A DNA stretch of 64,000 bases, from assembly GCA_002104945.1 (NCBI GenBank), contig MCFH01000038.1, positions 104,501 to 168,500 of the forward strand. Direction: 5' to 3'. Position numbers and translations under genes: made by a program. Origin of the DNA: Piromyces finnis. Lineage: Eukaryota > Neocallimastigomycota > Neocallimastigomycetes > Neocallimastigales > Neocallimastigaceae. The first letter of the stretch is position 1; the number at the start of each line of letters is the position of its first letter. Shown in pieces: positions 33,011 to 45,791 of this stretch. The notes under the pieces were generated by a model, which made no database searches, was not told the DNA's origin, and saw only the letters and a program-made list of their open reading frames with translations.

Positions 33011-35751
33011 TTATAAAGAACAATAGGATGGAATACCACACCATTTTCCATTTTCAACACCCCAAGAACCTTCATCTGTAATAGCATAGACAGCACAACC
33101 TATACAACAGTTATATCCTTCTTTAAGAGACCAACATCCATTATTAGCAGCTGCATTTGAAAGAACGGAATATTTCTTACTGATTTCACTATAGGTGGAA
33201 ATACCACACCATGTCTTTTTAACGAAATCATAACCCCATTTTCCATCAACATCTTCAGCATAGACTTTTTCGAGAGATTCACCTTCACAACATGGATAAC
33301 CATGAACAGATACCCAACAGGTATCATCATCAGATTCATCACCTTTAATTTTTGAATTAATATTGGTATTAATATTTGAATTTTCTATAGTTAAATTTAT
33401 ATTAGAAGCAGAATCTACAGCTTGACTAGTACTAGCATTACTAACAGCAGTAGTTTCAGTAGTTATAGATACTGCATTATTATTACCTTCATCTTCTTCT
33501 AATTCATCGGCATCGTCTTTAGCTACATCTTCAAAACCAGCTTCTTCCTCTTCAGCTTCGGCTTCAAGATCGAAATCATTATTATCAGGATTTGAACAAT
33601 ATCTTACTTTATTTTGACATACACCTCCTTCTACACAAACGTTGTTAGTATCCATATAACAACTTTCAACTTCATCAGCAAGGTGAAGTTCACCCTTTAA
33701 ATTAGGATTGTTTGATACATCGCTGTTAAATTTAATTTTTGATACATTGATTATGCAAATGTATAATAATAAAAAGTTTTTAATCAAAATTATTATATCT
33801 TAGTTTTTTTATCAATTTATTTGCATTTAATGACTTTTTTATTTTTTTGTTTTCTAATCCTACTTACATATAACCTAAATAAGCTAATCTTTTAAGTGCC
33901 GTTGGAACACTACTAAATTTATTATTACTTAAATCGCTACACATAAAAAAATATTAAAAATCAATAAAAACATCATATTTCATAAATAATATATTAATAA
34001 CATTCAAACTTACAGGTAAACTAAATACTTTGATTTGGCAATGTTACTTGGGAAGTCACCAGTAAATTTATTACCAGCTAATGAACTATTATATTATAAT
34101 ATATTGTTTATTTTATGAAAAATATAGTAAATAATAAATATATAATTTTTTATTTTTTAAATCTATTAAGAACTTACAGCCATTCTAAATTTTGAAGGAA
34201 ACCAATGGATGATGGAATTTTGCCTTCAAACTTATTATTCGTTAAATCTCTGCATTTATTCATCGATAAAAATCACAAAAACAATTATAACAACAATTAA
34301 AAATCAATAATTGGAATTTCAAAGATTAAACACATATATAATCTATAAATTATTATATTTACAATTCAGATAATACTGAAAAGACACCAATATCTCTATC
34401 TAATCTACCAGTGAATTTATTATTATTGAAATATCTATTTTATAATGTAAATGTATATAAATATATAATTTTTATTAATGCATTACTATTTTAAAATTTT
34501 AAAATATTAAAAATAAATTAACGATGATAAATAAAATTTACCCATGTTCTAAAGTATACATATTATAAAATTCTTCTGGGAGATCTCCAGAAAATTGATT
34601 ATCTGATACATCACTATTTATATTGTTAAAAAAAAGAAAGGTTAATTTTTTGCCCCTTATTATTAATGCTTTGATTTTAAATTTATATATATATATATTT
34701 TTTTATTATTATTACAATGATTTAATGCTGAAAAGGTTGTCAAGAGAATGTGGAAGTTCACCGGATAACTGATTGGAATCAATAAACCTTAATGTTTAAA
34801 TATTGATGAGGTTAAATTTATACTGATATAAAGATTTTTTCTTTTTAATAATATCTACTACTTACAAGCCAGTTAAACTACCAATGTTTCCCAAAGATTC
34901 TGGGAATTCACCAGTTAAATTGTTTTTAGAAAGGGTTCTTTTTTATTTTTATTGGTATATAAAAATATTTTGTATTAATAGACTTTTTCCTCTATTATAT
35001 TAAATATATAAATTTGACTATTTTCTTACAATTCTTTTAAACTGCTTAAATTTTCAATATCCATTGGAATACTTCCAGTAAGAGCGTTATCACTTAAATT
35101 ACTTTTTTTATATCAAAAATTATATTTGTAATTAATAAACCTTTATATTTTAAAAAATTAGAATTTTTAAATATATATTACAGATATTCAAGTGAGGTTA
35201 ATGAAGTAATACAGGATGGAATTTCACCCATTAAACCATTATTCATAAGTTCTCTATAAAAAATAATAATAATAATTTTAATTATTAAGTTACTTTGAAT
35301 TGACTAATATTTTACTTTTAGCAATTGGATTAATTATTTACAATGATATTAATTCATTAAATTTGCAGAACTTTTCATTAATACGTTTATTTTCTAAATA
35401 TAAATTGGTTATATGTCTATTATTTTTGGAATATTATTTATATTTAATCAATAAATATAATAATAAAAATTAATAAATATACATTTAATTATCTTTTTTT
35501 TTTTTTTCTATTAGTGTTTTATATATATATTGAATAAATTACATTTTTATAATCTCGTTATTTTGATTGCAGTTAATAATTACTGGGTATTCAAAATCTT
35601 TATAAGCAGTACAACAATCATTTGTTCCTAAATTCCAGTATACGTCTATTCCATAATCTAAAAATATTTCACTTAAAGTGTTACAATCTTGTGCCGATAC
35701 AACACCACCAAGAATAGTTAAACCTGATAATAATAAAATGTTAAATAACAT
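33011..35751 (-). CDS. Secreted leucine-rich-repeat protein with two C-terminal fungal dockerins (546 aa, 12 exons)
   Basis: Minus-strand exons: 35751-35543, 35416-35342, 35253-35182, 35101-35030, 34937-34866, 34787-34716, 34613-34542, 34434-34363, 34249-34178, 34085-34014, 33936-33868, 33722-33011. Residues 1-20 are a signal peptide (GGVVSA). A Cys-containing N-cap follows, then LRRs of the plant-like type (LTGSIP, LTGEFP, LSGELP) at residues about 95-320, one per exon. The acidic and Ser/Thr/Asn linker contains Cys near its start. Two dockerin-type Cys/Trp modules lie at about 444-486 (GYPCCEG) and 505-543 (GYNCC). Anaerobic-fungal dockerins attach enzymes to cellulosome scaffolds, so this LRR protein is probably cellulosome-bound or surface-linked; what the LRRs bind is unknown. 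All repeat introns are phase 2. Confidence 0.88.
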
Positions 35752-36771
35752 TTCTGTAACTTTATTGATATTTGAATTGATATAGATATAACCAGGTTAA
35801 AGATAGTAATATTTCCTAATAAAATTTATTGAATATTATTAATTACAATTAATAATTAACAGATAATTAGTAATTATTTTATCGAAAATAATACTTAGAA
35901 ACTATTTTATTTATAATATAATTTCCACTTTTTTATATATGCCATTCGACTTTAAATTTATTAATTTATTATAATATTTATTGCTACATGTATATTTTTC
36001 GAGTATAAAGTATTTGTTTAATAAATTAAAAGATTTATAAGACTATTATTATTAAATTTAATAATGCTACTCTATATTTTAAACTTTTTTAATATTGGTA
36101 ATATGTTTAAATTCTTTCCCTTTTTCGTTATTTAAGAGTATGTCTAAATATACTTACAATAAATATATTATTTTCTTATTATTATTATATTAAATATAAA
36201 AACAATTATTATTTTTTAGATATTATTAACAACACCTTTTATTAATTTCAATTCAAAATTATTTACATAAATTTTTAAATAAAGATTAAGGTTAATTTTC
36301 AAGTTTTAAAATAAAAAATCAAAATAATTTTTTCTAAATTTTTTTTCATAATCCAAAGTTTATTTAATAATAAATATAGAAAAAAATATGGTTACATTTT
36401 TTAATATACCATATATATTAAATTCTAATGAATTTAATAAATTAATATATGATTTAAAATTTTTATGTGCTATTTAGTCAATGTTATATTATTTCTATTT
36501 AATATTCATTAATTTACATTTAATTATGATTTATAATTAATATATTAAAATAAAAAGTTTTTTTTGTGTGATATGATATAGTATAACTAATTATTAATAA
36601 TAATAAAAAAACATTTAAGAACATCAAAACAATATTAGGATGAATTTTTATTACCATCTAATATTTAATAATAAAATATAAAAATATAATTATTTTTTAG
36701 TTTTATACAAAAAAATAAATAATATGTATTATTATTAATAATAATTTTATTTTATTTTTATATCATTTTTA

Positions 36772-36865
<94 letters not shown>

Positions 36866-39310
36866 GGCATTAATCATATATTCAATAATATAAAAAGTAT
36901 TAAAAATAGATTAATGATTATATTCTTAATATGTTTTGATTGTATTAAATTCATTACTTTTATAATATTATCAGAATTGAATCAAATAAATTATTCATTT
37001 TATTCTAATATAATAATTAATTAAATGGAAATTTGCGGTCAATTTAATTCAAATTATTTAAACTTTAATTAATAATAAAATATAGATTGTAATTTTAATA
37101 AATATTTATGGAATAAACTATTAAAAAATTATAATTAAATAATTATATATTAATTATCAATTTATTCAATAGTGATAGTTAATACTTCCCATTATTCTTT
37201 TTATTATTAAAAAATAGTTGTAAAAATACTATAAAATATAAATATAATAATAATAATAATTAAATTGAATAGTATGCAAAAATTCAAGAGCTAATGGAAA
37301 TTGAGTATTATGGGTAATTATTAATTAGAAAATTGAAATATAGAACTTTACTTGATATTATATTCTCAAATTATTAATTCAATTAATTCGAAACTTACAT
37401 ACAAATAAAATAAAATTAATTCATTTATAAAAAAAATTGGCATTTTACTAAAAAAAAGTGAAAAGCCATAAATTTATTGATTTGGAACATTTATAATCAT
37501 GATGTTCACATGATTATTTATAGATTTTTTGAATGAAAAAAAAAAAAAAGCACAAACAAATTGTATTGAAGAACAGAATTATTGTTAAAATGTGACGTGA
37601 AAGTAACAAAATTATGTACTACAATAAAATTGATATTTAAAATTTAGGAATAATTTTATATACATAATATTTTATATATTGAAAGTTATATATAAATTTT
37701 ATAACTACTATACAAGAAATTTGTAATGAGGTAGAAAAAAATTATTTTGAAATAAAATAGATCCATTAAATATATATACAAATAAAAATATATAATAATA
37801 ATAAAGAAAGAATTATGGATAATAAAATATGAAAAGATGGTGGATTAAAAACAATGAAAACAATGGAATAGAAAAAAAAAAAAAAGAAAAAATTTAATAA
37901 ATAAATAAGTTGTATTAAAAAATAAATTAAAAATATGGTAATTACTACTTAGTTTTTCCTCTATATTTTAATGAAAAATATAAAATTTGAATTTATAATT
38001 GCTAGGCTTTAAAAGTTTAAAATATATGAAAATGTTAAGGACAACTTTTTATAAATATAATATCTATTATATAGTTATAGCCATTACTTTTACTGAATTC
38101 ATTATTATTATCTTTATATTTAATTAATATAAGAAAAAAAAAATACATTCAATTTATTAAAAGTATTATTATTATGCTTATAAAATTTTATTTATGAGAG
38201 AACTATATAGAAAAATGATATAGATAATGAAAAAATTTGACACAAAAAAAAATATTAATAATATCTCTGTAAATTCTGTAAATGATTTAATCGATAAATG
38301 AAATAAAAAAAAAATAGTTGAAATATTATTTACTTAAATTTTCTATTATCTTTTTATTGTATAATCTCATTATGTTAAAAAGAAAGTTTAATTATAGATA
38401 GCACAAAACGTATTTATAGTTATTTATATAGAGTATGATAATTAATAATTAAATATTAGTAAACATATTATGGCGCAGTACATATATGTATATACAAATG
38501 CAAATGTAATTAATCATGTATTAATATAAATATTAAATGTAATCAATAGATAATAAAAAAAAGTCCTTTAATCAATAAACTTAATAATAAATGTTAACAC
38601 ATTACAGTAATATTTCAAAATTTTATTTTATATTTTATTGAAATATTTATTAATTTTTTTTAACTATTTAATTAACCTTTTTTTGACCTATTAATTTTTG
38701 TATTACATCGATTAAATCGAGAAATAGATTCATTATTTTTATTTTTTACAGTATGCCTTAATACAAAATTTTTATGGGTGTATAGCATATAGTGTGATGT
38801 GATAGTGCATATTATACCTAGATTTTTTATATATTATTTTTAATTTAATGAAGAGTTTATATAACAATTTATAAAATTATTTATTTAATAGATTTGAATT
38901 AATATTAGATAGTAAAGAAAATATATTAAAATTTTTCCATATAAGTTTTAAGTTTTAGATATATAATTTAAATTTTTCTTTCTTGACGTTTTTTCTGTAT
39001 GCATGATAATAATAAATAAAACAATACTATTACCTATTACAGAATGTAATAGTATAATATTATATAATATTAATGGAAGAAAGATGTGGTATTATGCTTT
39101 ATTGTATTAAAATGATTAAATAATATAGCAATTATATAGTAATATATTAAAAGCCAAATTTGAAAAAAGAACATAAAAGGAATAAATTTTGACTTTTTTA
39201 AAACAATTATTCTTAATCTGTATTATTTATATAATAAAAAAAACACTCATTGTAATAAAATACTTTACGAGAATTGAACGTCATATATAATATAAACAAA
39301 AAAAAAAATA
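35752..39310. other. Long AT-rich intergenic region
   Basis: About 3.5 kb between divergent genes (LRR-dockerin leftward, TALE homeobox rightward), so promoters of both lie here. Apart from the (ATT)n tract at 36773-36865 I see no repeat, ORF or RNA gene. Confidence 0.6.
36773..36865. repeat. (ATT)n microsatellite
   Basis: About 31 uninterrupted trinucleotide units. Confidence 0.95.
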
Positions 39311-41104
39311 ATGTCTCCGGAAGCTCCTTTACAATCCTTTCCACCAGTTTCTTCTACATTAAATTCAAGAAATCCTTTGGGTTATAATTTTGTATTAAAA
39401 GACTCGAATGCACCTTTCTACGGAAATCCAAGATATGATCTGTTACCTCAATCTCCAAATAATTTAGTATATCCATACTATTCTAATTTATATACAAACA
39501 GTAGTCTCTATCCATCAACGAATTACATAATGAATAATAGAAGTAATTTTATGGAAATGAAAAATCCTCTTCCATTGCTAAATAATTCAGTTAACCCATT
39601 TATTATAAAAGAAAGTCTCGCCAATCCTTTTGAAAATTTGTTAAGCTCACCTACTTGTCCTCCGGTTTTGAAAAGAAATCCATTATTATCAAATGAACTA
39701 AACTCACCTATTTGTCCTCCGGTCTCGAAAAGAAATCCTTTATTATCAAATGAATTAAACTCACCTACTTGTCCTCCGGTCTCGAAAAGAAATCCTTTAT
39801 TATCAAATGAATTTCATAGTAATGCTGAAATAAATAATACTGGGATAGTAAGTCCTATAATACTTTCTGAAACCAGAAATAATGTAAATTTAATTAAGAA
39901 AAAAGAAAAAGAACAACTAAAATATATATCTCCAATAATGTCAGAAAATATCAAGAATTTCGAAAAGAAAAAAAATGGAAATTTTGAATCTTTAACAAAT
40001 TATGAAAAACAATTATCAATTGAGGTTAGAAAAAAAGTAAATCAATTAAAAAATAGAACAAAAAAAGAAAGGCTAGAAAACAATATAAAGAAGGAGAATG
40101 ATTTAATTTATAATATAAATCAAAAATCAAAACAATACTATTATCCAATAAACACTAATAAAATTAAAAAAAATGTAAAAATACTTTTTTGATTATTGAC
40201 ATAATGTTTTTTTGAATTATAGTTAATTGAAAAAATACTAACATTTTAAAATTTATAATTTTATATATATGCTATTATAGTCATTCTCTAATTTGCCGCT
40301 AAAAGGTTCCTTTTCGATAATAGAAAACTCTAGTCCAGTACTAAACAACACCTACTCACCTTCATTAATTAGTACACCTTTACTTAATTCACCATGTTCA
40401 TCATCAAAATCATTTTCATATGATGATATCGCCTCTAATTCCACTTTCTCTGACGACCATCAGTATCAATCGTGTTTATGTTCAACTATATATTCAACTC
40501 CAAATACAAATTTGAATACAGCGATATGTTCAACCCCAAATACAAATTTGGATACAACTATATGTTCAACTCTAAATTCAAATTCAAATCATTGTGAAAG
40601 TCCAGCTGCTAGTGTAAGTTCTTCATGTTCAGACTCAATCTCTACTGTTATTAATATCTCACTTAACAAAAAACCCAAAAGAAGAGGCGGAAACTCAAAA
40701 GGTCGTAAACGCCCAAATCATCCTCACAAGGTTACAAGAATATTAAAGGAATGGCTTGCTAATAATTCATACCCTTATCCTTCTAATACTGAAAAGAGTC
40801 GTCTTTGCGACGCTACTGGTCTAACAATGGTAAGAAATTTATTATTAATATTAATTATTTTATAAAATAAATGTATAGGTCTATATTAACAATATTTCTT
40901 ATTATATTTTCCATTACATAATACAAATGTATTTAAATAATTAAATATTAATTATATTAGACTCAGGTATATATTTTAAGTAATTCTAAATTATTAATTA
41001 TAATAATATTTATTAGTACTACTTTACTAATTATTAATTATATACCAATTTAATAACTATAGCTCAATAACTGGTTCATAAATGCTAGACGCCGTTATAT
41101 ATAA
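39311..41104 (+). CDS. TALE-class homeodomain transcription factor (484 aa, 3 exons)
   Basis: Exons: 39311-40174, 40281-40829, 41063-41104, all phase 0. The C terminus is a homeodomain: basic arm (GRKRPNHPHK), helix 1 (ILKEWL), the three-residue loop extension around SYPYPSNTEK that defines the TALE class, and helix 3 NNWFINARRR (residues 473-482, Asn478 being the invariant base-contacting residue). The protein stops two residues after this helix. The N-terminal 400 residues are Ser/Asn/Pro-rich with a 19-residue tandem repeat (see 39646-39816) and a shorter CSTPNTNL repeat in exon 2. Presumably a nuclear DNA-binding regulator; targets unknown. Confidence 0.88.
39646..39816 (+). repeat. 57-bp coding tandem repeat (3 copies) in the homeobox gene
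   Basis: Units start at 39646, 39703 and 39760. Each encodes 19 residues around CPPVSKRNPLLSNE. Copies 2 and 3 are nearly identical, so the duplication is recent. Confidence 0.92.
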
Positions 41105-42278
41105 TTTAATGTACTTTTAAAAAAAAAAAAGGAATTATTATTATATGTTTTTATAATGTACTATTAAAACCTTTCAATTATTTATGTATATTCATTTATT
41201 TATTTGTTCCTTTTTCATATATATACTATTTACTACATTAAAATATTGAATTTTTATATCATTCAAATATTAATAAATTCAAAATAAAAAAAAAACAATA
41301 TTAGTGTTTTAAATTTTTGTGTTTTTTTTTTAAAAAAAAAAAAGTTCTACATCTATATAATTATTATGAAAAGTAGTATTTATATTTTTTTAATTATTAA
41401 AAACCTAGAAAAGTAATAAACTTTAAACTTTTGAAAAGCGAAAAACAGATAAACTAAAAATGATAATAATAATAAAAAGTAAATCCTTTAAGTATTACTA
41501 AACAAACAAATTTTTTGTTTTGTTTTTTTTTTTTGTTTTTTTTTTTTACTAAAATAATTCTTGCTCTTTAAAGCTACATTTTTGGTAAATTTAGTATGTA
41601 ACGAAACTTCATACACCGAAAAGAAATATTCTATGTACAACAAGAAGAATATTACTTAAAATATATCATTATAATCACAATAACATTTAAATTTTCCATT
41701 CAATTTCCAAACCTTTACACATTTATTCAAAACATTATAAATAAAAAAAATTAAATAATATTAAAAATTAAGTATATTCTGGCGTTCACCGCAATTACTA
41801 CTGTAAATTCATTTGATAATATTTAAAAGAAGGATTTAAACATTAAATTTTTGAAAAGTTTTATGAAAAAAAAAAAAAACATAATACTTTTTTATTTTTT
41901 CTTGATCCATAATAAATTTACTTTATTTTTCTATAAAGGAAACTAGAGAAAAAAAGGGAGAAAAGATATTAAATCATTATAAATATTTTTAATAATTACT
42001 AATTTAAAAAAAGAAAAAAAAAACAGCACTAAAAATTAAAATTTTTTATGATGACAAACCTCTTTCTTTTTTTTTTTTTATTTTTTTTTTTTTAGAAATG
42101 ACTACCAAAATGGATTTAGCAGGATTTGATTTTGAATATCCATTTTTAATATTTATAAAAATTGAACATCATTACCAATACAAAAAAATATCAAAAAAAA
42201 ATTATAATTTATAATTTAAAAAGTAAAAATAAAAATTCATTATTACATTTTGAATGAAAAGCAGAAAAATAGAAAATA
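41105..42278. other. AT-rich intergenic region
   Basis: Many long homopolymers; no ORF recognised. A short coding-looking stretch near 42097-42150 may belong to the ankyrin relic further right. Confidence 0.5.
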
Positions 42279-42322
42279 TTAATCATCTTTCTTTGATTAT
42301 TTAATTAAAGAAAGATGATTAA
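42279..42322. repeat. Perfect 16-bp inverted repeat (hairpin)
   Basis: Arm 1 at 42279-42294 (TTAATCATCTTTCTTT) is the exact complement of arm 2 at 42307-42322, with a 12-nt loop. It lies just upstream of the ankyrin relic; no function assigned. Confidence 0.8.
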
Positions 42323-42341
42323 AATAATAAAATTTAAAAAT

Positions 42342-42482
42342 AATTATAGAATAACACCGTTACATTATGCCTTTGGAAGAGGAAGCGAAAATATTATTTA
42401 ATACTTGATTGAAAATAGGACAGATCATATATAAATATCAAGGATAATTGTTATAAAGCATCACTATATTATGTAAATTATG
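42342..42482 (+). pseudogene. Ankyrin-repeat pseudogene fragment
   Basis: From 42342 the translation gives a good ankyrin helix pair (TPLHYAFGRGSENII, then a TAA stop, then YLIENRTDH). The expected next-repeat start (NIKDNCYKASLYYV) continues from 42434 in another frame. One stop and one frameshift within a single repeat, with no long ORF around, mark a decayed gene. It resembles, but is not a copy of, the repeats in the protein at 25640-29569. Confidence 0.7.
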
Positions 42483-45400
42483 CATATTTTAGAGAAAAAT
42501 AAAAAAAAAATAATACAAAAAAAGAAAATGATGAAGGAAAACTTGAAAAACCAATATATTTTGTAGATAATAACGAAGAATTCATAAAACTGGTAGTAGA
42601 TTTTCCAAAAAAAAAAAAAAAAAAAAAAAAAAAGAATTCTGATGAATTAATATATATTAATTCATCATCAATAGATTATTTAATGGAATAAATGAATAAA
42701 TGGATATATACACCATTGTAACTAATTTCAAAAAATAAAAATAATTTTACTAATTAATAATAATTAAAATTTCAAAAAAAAAATGAATTAAATTCTATTA
42801 AATTAATTTTTTTTATAATTAAAATATCATATTATTCATATAAATATTTCTTGATATTTGTTTAAAAATAAAAAATTATTTAAATATTTTATGAATTTTC
42901 ATACTTTCTTTATCATTATTTTTCTTGATTCCTCATTATAAGAAGGTATATTGTTCATCAAATTCTTAAAAAGTAATCATTAATTATTTACTATCAAAAC
43001 CTATCTTAATATAGAAATCTAAAGTTTAAATAATAGTATTCAATCTTCTTTATTTATATTAAATAAAGTTTAGTCATATAAAAATTTTTAAATTAAATAT
43101 AAATTAAAAACTGATAACATTAAAGCTTATTTATTAATAAATTTTCATTTACTCATAATAAATACATAATAAATAGGCATAATAATAAAAAAAAAAATAT
43201 AAACTAGATATAAAAGGAAAATTATGTTAAGATAGAAATGTAATATTATATTTTTTTAATAATTTCTAGATCTTATTAAGCAGTCTATTTGCAGAGTTAG
43301 GTTATATTTTTTATAAATATTAAATATATCTGAAGATGGTTGAAGATGGTAATGTTAAAACTTTACAATAAAAGAAATTCACTTAAAACTTTAATGGATT
43401 ATAATAAACTATATTATGATTTTTTTAATAGTTGTAATATAAAAGTTTGTTTTTATTGCTTTTATTTTTTTTAAAAAAAATGATCTATTAACCTTTAAAT
43501 GAATATTGAAATATTATTTAATAAAGTTTATATCTATTACTATTTGTACACTTTTATGTTTTATGATAAATAAACAGCTCTATAGCTTTTTTTTGAAATG
43601 AAATAAAATTTTAATTGTTATTATATATATTAATTTTACCACAAAGAAGGAGAATTAATATAATTGTATACAATTATATATACAAAAAATAAACAATGTA
43701 TATACTTCACATCTTTAATTTATAAAACATGTACACAAGTTTGATACAGATAGTATGTCTCACTTAATACTACATTGTTATTTTATAATGTTTTTTTTTT
43801 TTCAAAAAAAAGATATTATTTAAACATGTATATGATCTATGTTATTGAAATTCTTAATGTATTCACTCGTATGTTTTTTTTTATTATTTCTTTTATAATT
43901 ACTCTTTCTATCTAAAGATATTATTTATTAAAGTTTATTATGTTTTTATTAGTAATATATTTTAAATCATGTATAATATATTATACAATTATATTAAATT
44001 ATTGATAATATAATATATTCATATAATATTAATTAAAATTGAGGGAAATTTAATACAATTAATTTGAAAAGTATGTGTTTTCATTATACTCAAATATATT
44101 ATAATATATTTATAATATATAGAATGAATGCTTTTTATAAATATTCTTTTGTATATATGAGAAAAAAAACATTTTTTAAACCACATTTTAAACAAAAAAG
44201 ATGTATGAAAGGGAATAAGAATAAAATGATTAATAAGTTTTTTTTTATTATTATAATAGAAAATTAAAATGAATAGGTGGTTATTCTATTTATTTATTTA
44301 TTATTATTAAAAAGATTAAATTCAATAATAAACTATCTAAAATATAGAATTTCACATCATTACTCCACTATTACATATAAAAAGTATTCATAAATAGATA
44401 TATATGATATAAAAGTAATTTTTTATTTATTTTACTGATAATTTCCTTTTATGATCATTCATTGATGAATTATGGTTGTTGTACTTTCGTGGTCAACGAT
44501 AATGTTTTGTTACAGAAAAATATTAGCATCTTTTTAATATATATTAATAAAGTTTATATTTTATTATTTTATGTTTTATGCTTTTTTTTTTGTGTGTGTA
44601 TGTGGTTGTGAATTAAAAAGATTTCATTAAATAGAATATATTGTAATATATTGTAATATATTGATAAACTAATTTAATTTATATTAAAATTTTTTATAGT
44701 TTTTTGGAATAGAATTTTAAATTTTAATAAATTAATATAATGGTTAATATTATATTAATATATTATTCTATAGTTCTATATTAATTATTCTTTAAAAAGA
44801 AAAGAAAAATGATTTTTTTTTTTAAATATTTATTATATATAATAATAAATAATTTATGTAATTACTTAAATTTAGAATCTATTAAATTATATTTCAATTA
44901 AACTGTTATAGTAGTTTGTTATAATAACAATAATAATAATAATAGTGTAGTATAAAGAAAAATAATTTTAAATTTCATTATATCTATATTATCATCATAA
45001 AAAAAACTAATTCTGTTTTTTTTTTTTTTTTTTGAACACTATTTTAAGTAGAATTTTAAACTATTCTTTATATTATTATTATTATTATTATTATTATTAT
45101 CATTATTAATTATAAATTCATTTATTTAACATTAAATTATTCCAATACGCATATCTTTAATAAAAATAAACAACAATTATTTTTGAAAAGAAATAATTGT
45201 TGTATAGAATTAAGAATAATTGTAAAATTTAAAAAAAAAAAAAAAAAGTCAATTATAAATATATATATTATTATTCAATTTAAAATAGATCTATAGAAAA
45301 AAAAAAAAAAAAAAAGAATTGTGTTAGAATCTTTTGAATTATCATATACATATTTAACACTGTATATATTAAAGTCATCGACTTTTTAACAAAAAAAAAA

Positions 45401-45791
45401 AAAAACTTTTTTTTTTGGCTATATATATAACACAATAATTAAATTATTTTCTTCATATAAGAAAAAAAAGTAAAAAAAGAAGCTAATAAAATTTTTTGCA
45501 GGCATTAAATGAAAAACTAAATTTGTATATCTTGTTTCTATATATTAAAAGGTATTTATTTTTCTTCACATTACAATTTTTATGCATTGATTTATAGAAA
45601 TAATTATTAAAAGTAATGGTCTTTATTAATTCACAATTCAAGAAAAATTTAAATGTTAATAAATATGCTCTTTTTTTTTTTAAATATATACATTATTAAA
45701 AATAACAGACCATTTATAAGTATTATTAATATATATTTAAAACAATTTAATATTTAATCTAAATTTTATATTATATTAAATATTTAATAGT
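42483..45791. other. Long AT-rich intergenic region
   Basis: About 3.3 kb, including more possible ankyrin debris to about 42660 and poly-A tracts. A 67-codon open frame near 44064 is lysine/phenylalanine-rich and not convincing. An (ATT)n run lies near 45074-45105. No gene called. Confidence 0.55.

Noticed and set aside
33723-33787. An apparent N-terminal extension of the dockerin ORF
   Set aside because: It lacks an ATG (it begins at TTG) and reads into an intron. The LRR exon at 33868 joins in phase to 33722, giving a continuous LRR-to-dockerin protein.
44064-44267. A 67-codon ORF in an intergenic region
   Set aside because: Lys/Phe-rich composition expected from A/T runs, with no domain, signal peptide or splice context.
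44455-44520. A possible C/D-box snoRNA (TGATGA near 44462)
   Set aside because: No D box CTGA at a suitable distance downstream and no terminal stem.
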